From: Gammaproteobacteria bacterium
Lineage (GTDB): Bacteria; Pseudomonadota; Gammaproteobacteria; Steroidobacterales; Steroidobacteraceae
NCBI GenBank assembly: GCA_028293725.1
Contig: JAQGOE010000054.1
Coordinates: 1-17,200 of the forward strand
Direction of reading: 5' to 3'
Length of the DNA stretch: 17,200 nt
Shown here: positions 14,697 through 17,200 of the stretch, one piece after another
Layout of the letters: every line of letters starts with the position of its first letter
How positions within the stretch are numbered: position 1 is the stretch's first letter
Program-made: the position numbers and the translations under genes
Notes under the pieces: model-generated
The model's database searches: none
What the model saw: the letters and a program-made list of their open reading frames with translations, nothing else
What the model was told of the DNA's origin: nothing

Positions 14697-14962
14697 AGAT
14701 CTTCCTTCCGTGAGGCAGTGAGCCTGTGACTCCGGCACCACACCTCCCGTGCACCCCCTGCTTATGGATCGAGCCTACGGAAAGGGCGGTGCCCGCACCG
14801 CGCTTCCGGCGACAATCGATTGGCCGGCGACGCCATTGAGTGAGTTAGTTGAGCGAGGCGCGCAAGACGCGCGAGTGCAGTCGTATATCGACGGTTCGCT
14901 GCTTACGAGCTAAGCTGCGTATCCGACGAATCTCATGGCGCGCGAGCTGGGGGGATACAGCA
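14697..14962. promoter_or_regulatory. Divergent TonB receptor / AraC promoter region with inverted repeat
   Basis: This 266-bp gap separates the two divergent genes once their starts are set by ribosome binding sites. It contains the inverted repeat GCGGTG-CCCG-CACCGC at 14786-14801, whose half-sites are the same hexamers that form the CACCGCGCGGTG palindrome at 4044-4055 in the catabolic cluster. GGGGGGA at 14949-14955 is the ribosome binding site of the regulator. A purely open upstream frame with a TTG start exists (14849) but lacks a ribosome binding site. No confident -35/-10 was recognised. Confidence 0.45.
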
Positions 14963-15994
14963 GTGCGGACAAACACCGCGACGAATCGTAGCGATGTGCT
15001 TGCAGGTTGGGTAAAGGCCATTGGACGTACACTCGACGCGGCGGGCTGCGATAGCGCAGCGCTTCTCGCCGAGGCTGGATTCGATCGGGAGTGTCTGGAT
15101 AGCGCCACGGCGCGTTGCCCGCTGACCAATACGGCGCGCTTATGGGAAATCAGCGTAGCGGCGACCGGCGACCCCGCATTCGGCGTCAAAGTCGCGAGCC
15201 ACATCAAGCATACGACCTTCCACGCCCTGAGCTACGGGTTGTGCGCGAGTTCCACGTTAAAGGAAGCCTTCGAGCGGCTGAAGCGCTACTGCCACGTGGG
15301 CAGCTACGCGGTCGAGTACGAGTTCTTCAAGTGCGGGACCGATTATCACTGCGTGATCGAAACCACCGCCAAAGTCCCCTTCGAGTCGATCGACGCGCTG
15401 GTGGGGGCGCAGCTGCGCATGTGCCGCTCGCTGCTCGGGCGTGACTACTCGCCGCGACTCATTGAGCTACGACGGCCGCGGCCGGCCCGGGTCGAGGACT
15501 TCGAGCGGATTCTGCGCACACCGCTGACATTCGGCGCGTCGCAAAACCGTATGGTCTTCGACAGCGACAGCATGGAGTGCCCGCTCGAGGGCGGCAACCC
15601 GGAATTGGCGCGGCACTGCGATGCCATCGCACTCCAGTACCTGGCGCGAATCGAGCACGACGACATCCAGGCGCGCGTTCGCGAAGTACTCATGCACCGG
15701 CTGGAGAAGATGGAACCCTCTCAAGAAGAAGTCGCCGAGCAACTCCACATGAGTCCCCGGACTCTGCAGCGCAGACTGGGCGACAGCGGAACGACCTACA
15801 AGGAGGTACTCGACAAGACACGGCATGCGTTGGCGATGGCCTACCTCAGCGCACCTCAACACAGCGTCAGCGATGTGACCTATTTACTCGGGTTCTCGTG
15901 CGACAGCAGTTTCACACGGGCATTTCGCCGCTGGACCGGTCAATCGCCCTCCCACTGGCGTGCGTATGGAAGTAAGGTGCGCGACGGAGTTTGA
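14963..15994 (+). CDS. AraC family transcriptional regulator (arabinose-binding-like N-domain)
   Basis: A 343-residue DNA-binding regulator. The N-terminal ~200 residues (from VLAGWVKAIGRTLDAAGCD, through ARLWEISVAATGDPAFGVKVA to GLCASSTLKEAFERLKRYC) match the OruR/ArgR-type Arabinose_bd domain that senses a small ligand. The C-terminal AraC module (~252-333) has both helix-turn-helix units: SQEEVAEQLHMSPRTLQRRL and SVSDVTYLLGFSCDSSFTRA, followed by FRRWTGQSPSHWR. The start is GTG at 14963, chosen because GGGGGGA lies 7 nt upstream and the length then equals the ~340-residue family norm; the longer TTG form (14849) adds 38 non-conserved basic residues. It most likely controls the divergent TonB receptor and perhaps the cluster at 1-6041; that wider target is inference. 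Confidence 0.93.
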   Translation: MRTNTATNRSDVLAGWVKAIGRTLDAAGCDSAALLAEAGFDRECLDSATARCPLTNTARLWEISVAATGDPAFGVKVASHIKHTTFHALSYGLCASSTLKEAFERLKRYCHVGSYAVEYEFFKCGTDYHCVIETTAKVPFESIDALVGAQLRMCRSLLGRDYSPRLIELRRPRPARVEDFERILRTPLTFGASQNRMVFDSDSMECPLEGGNPELARHCDAIALQYLARIEHDDIQARVREVLMHRLEKMEPSQEEVAEQLHMSPRTLQRRLGDSGTTYKEVLDKTRHALAMAYLSAPQHSVSDVTYLLGFSCDSSFTRAFRRWTGQSPSHWRAYGSKVRDGV

Positions 15995-16009
15995 GTCCCT
16001 TACTGAATG

Positions 16010-16022
16010 CCCTGGAGCAGGG
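16010..16022 (+). terminator. Weak terminator-like hairpin after the AraC gene
   Basis: CCCTG-GAG-CAGGG forms a 5-bp stem with a 3-nt loop, 16 nt after the AraC stop, followed by ATTGTTTGG (a short T-rich run). The stem is small, so this is tentative. The region lies between convergent genes. Confidence 0.3.
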
Positions 16023-16070
16023 ATTGTTTGGTCGAGCTCTGCGGGGTCGGGTCGTAGTTGCTGTCAGTAC

Positions 16071-16574
16071 CTACACAGTTCTTCCATCGAACATCATCAG
16101 GACCGCCTCTCCTTCTGCGGTCGAGACGACAGAATCAACTCGGAACCCGGCCTTTTCATACGCGCGCCGGGCTCGTAGATTTTTTACATCGGGGTCAATG
16201 ACAACGGCAGGCGCACCCTCGCGCATCAGGCGCTCCGCCAGAAGCCTGAGAAAACAACTCCCATGCCCCCGTCCCAGCATACCCGGCTCGCCGACAAACG
16301 CATCGATAGCCCGCGTGCCCACAGGTAACCTTTGGAGGTGCGGTTGCGGCCAGCTGTGCACCTCGTAATCCTGAGCGTAAGCGAACGGCAACTCCCCGAG
16401 ACAGACGACGCGCATGGTCATCCGCGGCTCTCCGAGATCCTCCTGCAGCAACGCGTATTGCTCGTCAGGATCACCCCACCAGCGCACCACTTCCGGAGTG
16501 GCGAGCCAACGGCGAAACATCTGCAGGTCCTGTCGAGATGCCTGTCGGAATTCGTATTGAGCTATACCGGTCAC
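16071..16574 (-). CDS. GNAT family N-acetyltransferase (AAC(6')-like)
   Basis: A 167-residue acetyl-CoA-dependent transferase. The fold is visible as the N-terminal YEFRQASRQDLQMFRRWL, then WWGDPDEQYALLQEDL, FAYAQDYEVHSWPQP, the acetyl-CoA binding motif A region IDAFVGEPGMLGRGHGS (90-106), and DPDVKNLRARRAYEKAGFR (128-146). These segments match the aminoglycoside 6'-N-acetyltransferase/RimJ-like subgroup; chromosomal members often have other or unknown substrates, so drug resistance should not be assumed. The GTG start at 16574 overlaps the stop of the upstream hydrolase as GTGA (16571-16574), which implies translational coupling. A longer open frame to 16640 exists but merely reads through the hydrolase gene in another frame and adds a non-conserved N-terminus. 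Confidence 0.88.
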   Translation of the reverse strand: MTGIAQYEFRQASRQDLQMFRRWLATPEVVRWWGDPDEQYALLQEDLGEPRMTMRVVCLGELPFAYAQDYEVHSWPQPHLQRLPVGTRAIDAFVGEPGMLGRGHGSCFLRLLAERLMREGAPAVVIDPDVKNLRARRAYEKAGFRVDSVVSTAEGEAVLMMFDGRTV

Positions 16575-17200
16575 AGGTGTTGATTGAACCAGGCCGCCAC
16601 CTCGACCCTGATTTGGTGGAGCGCATCCAGCTTGGTCCAATCGTGAGACACCTCCGGCGCAATCACCACCTTCAATCTTTTGTCGTTACCCGAAGCACCA
16701 TAAAGCGGCCGTAACGCATCGCGCAGCAAAAGGGTTCCTTGCGATGGAACAACGTCATCTGCCGCGCCGTGAAAAATCAACAGCGCCGGCGGCGGATCAC
16801 CAGCAGCGATTTCACCGGCGCGTCGTATCGAGTCGGCGCGCTCGGCAAGCTGACGCGTGGATGGCGTCCATTCATATCGACGCTTGGTCGCATGCTCGAC
16901 CGCCTGGATCGATTCACTCAATCCGACAGGAGCATTCAAGGTGACGGCCGCCTGCACAGGAACAGCCCTTTCAGCCAACGCAAACAAAACCGCGGCGCCG
17001 CCGGCAGAAAAGCCAAATAAGCCAATCCTGTCGTTCGGCCGGAGACAGCGCCGGCCGCGTAGCGCGTCCAGAACAGCGGGAAGCTCCTTCGCCGCACCCA
17101 TGACCACCGGCTCGAAAATCAACGAGGCGTAATCCGTCACCTGCCGCTGCGCGAGGGTATCGCTGCCGCTTGACGGCGCACGCGAGCCAAACAAGGGCAA
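16571..17200 (-). CDS. Alpha/beta hydrolase (dienelactone hydrolase-like), 5' end missing
   Basis: The C-terminal 209 residues of a serine hydrolase whose beginning lies beyond the window; the first codon here (TTG) is internal to an open frame and not a trustworthy start. The nucleophile elbow is GFSAGG (63-68 of the fragment, Ser65), the acid lies in HGAADDVVP (Asp148 or Asp149) and the base in EVSHDW (His186), giving a complete catalytic triad in family order. Esters, lactones or peptides are possible substrates; the DLH/acyl-peptidase branch fits the spacing. It is translationally coupled to the GNAT gene. Whether the missing N-terminus carries a signal peptide is unknown. Confidence 0.85.
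   Translation of the reverse strand: MPLFGSRAPSSGSDTLAQRQVTDYASLIFEPVVMGAAKELPAVLDALRGRRCLRPNDRIGLFGFSAGGAAVLFALAERAVPVQAAVTLNAPVGLSESIQAVEHATKRRYEWTPSTRQLAERADSIRRAGEIAAGDPPPALLIFHGAADDVVPSQGTLLLRDALRPLYGASGNDKRLKVVIAPEVSHDWTKLDALHQIRVEVAAWFNQHL

Noticed and set aside
13536..14729. 397-codon plus-strand open frame antisense to the TonB receptor
   Set aside because: The receptor on the other strand has full family motifs throughout; the antisense frame is a GC-codon shadow with no recognisable domain.
14849..14962. AraC protein extended to a TTG at 14849
   Set aside because: The extra 38 residues are basic and non-conserved, no ribosome binding site precedes the TTG, and GTG 14963 has GGGGGGA at ideal spacing and gives the usual family length.

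Overview
The window is GC-rich chromosomal DNA from a Gram-negative bacterium. A TonB-dependent outer-membrane receptor, a secreted DUF6515-like protein and a periplasmic-type amidohydrolase all require a double membrane. The combination of AraC-regulated TonB receptor, GMC oxidoreductase, P450, serine hydrolase and GFA-type protein is typical of catabolically versatile Proteobacteria (Steroidobacter-like or sphingomonad-like). The taxonomic guess is inference only.

Region 1 (1-6041) is a two-armed catabolic cluster that diverges from a 133-bp intergenic region. The left arm (minus strand) runs GMC oxidoreductase, MBL-fold hydrolase, cytochrome P450 and the start of an MFS transporter, with gaps of 28 bp and 21 bp and then an ATGA stop/start overlap. 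The right arm (plus strand) is a beta-lactamase-like serine hydrolase/esterase followed 23 bp later by a short-chain dehydrogenase. Together they supply uptake, ester/lactone hydrolysis, C-H or O-dealkylating oxidation and two alcohol oxidations, which looks like a degradation route for one ester-, ether- or lactone-bearing compound. The substrate cannot be read from the sequence.

Region 2 (6088-8873, minus strand) is a two-gene unit: an APC-type amino-acid/amine permease and, 17 bp downstream, an exported metal-dependent amidohydrolase. A peptide- or amino-acid-conjugate-hydrolysing function with uptake of the product fits this pairing.

Region 3 (8874-10744) is a decaying stretch without an intact recognisable gene. 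It holds a possible 69-aa small gene with a perfect Shine-Dalgarno (9072-9281, minus), a frameshifted GFA-family pseudogene (9500-9800, minus), a frameshifted remnant of a family-9 glycosyltransferase (about 9930-10396, plus), and several inverted repeats.

Region 4 (10745-16070) has a secreted DUF6515-like protein with a roughly 250-residue Ala/Pro/Ser/Thr linker. It converges on a TonB-dependent receptor, which is divergent from an AraC-family regulator with an arabinose-binding-like N-terminal domain. The receptor and regulator probably form a sensing/uptake unit. Region 5 (16071-17200, minus) is an alpha/beta hydrolase, cut by the window edge, translationally coupled (GTGA overlap) to a GNAT acetyltransferase.

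Several starts were moved from the longest open frame using ribosome binding sites: MBL 2197, TonB receptor 14696, AraC 14963, GNAT 16574, serine hydrolase 4069. No RNA genes, CRISPR arrays, intact insertion sequences or attachment sites were seen.
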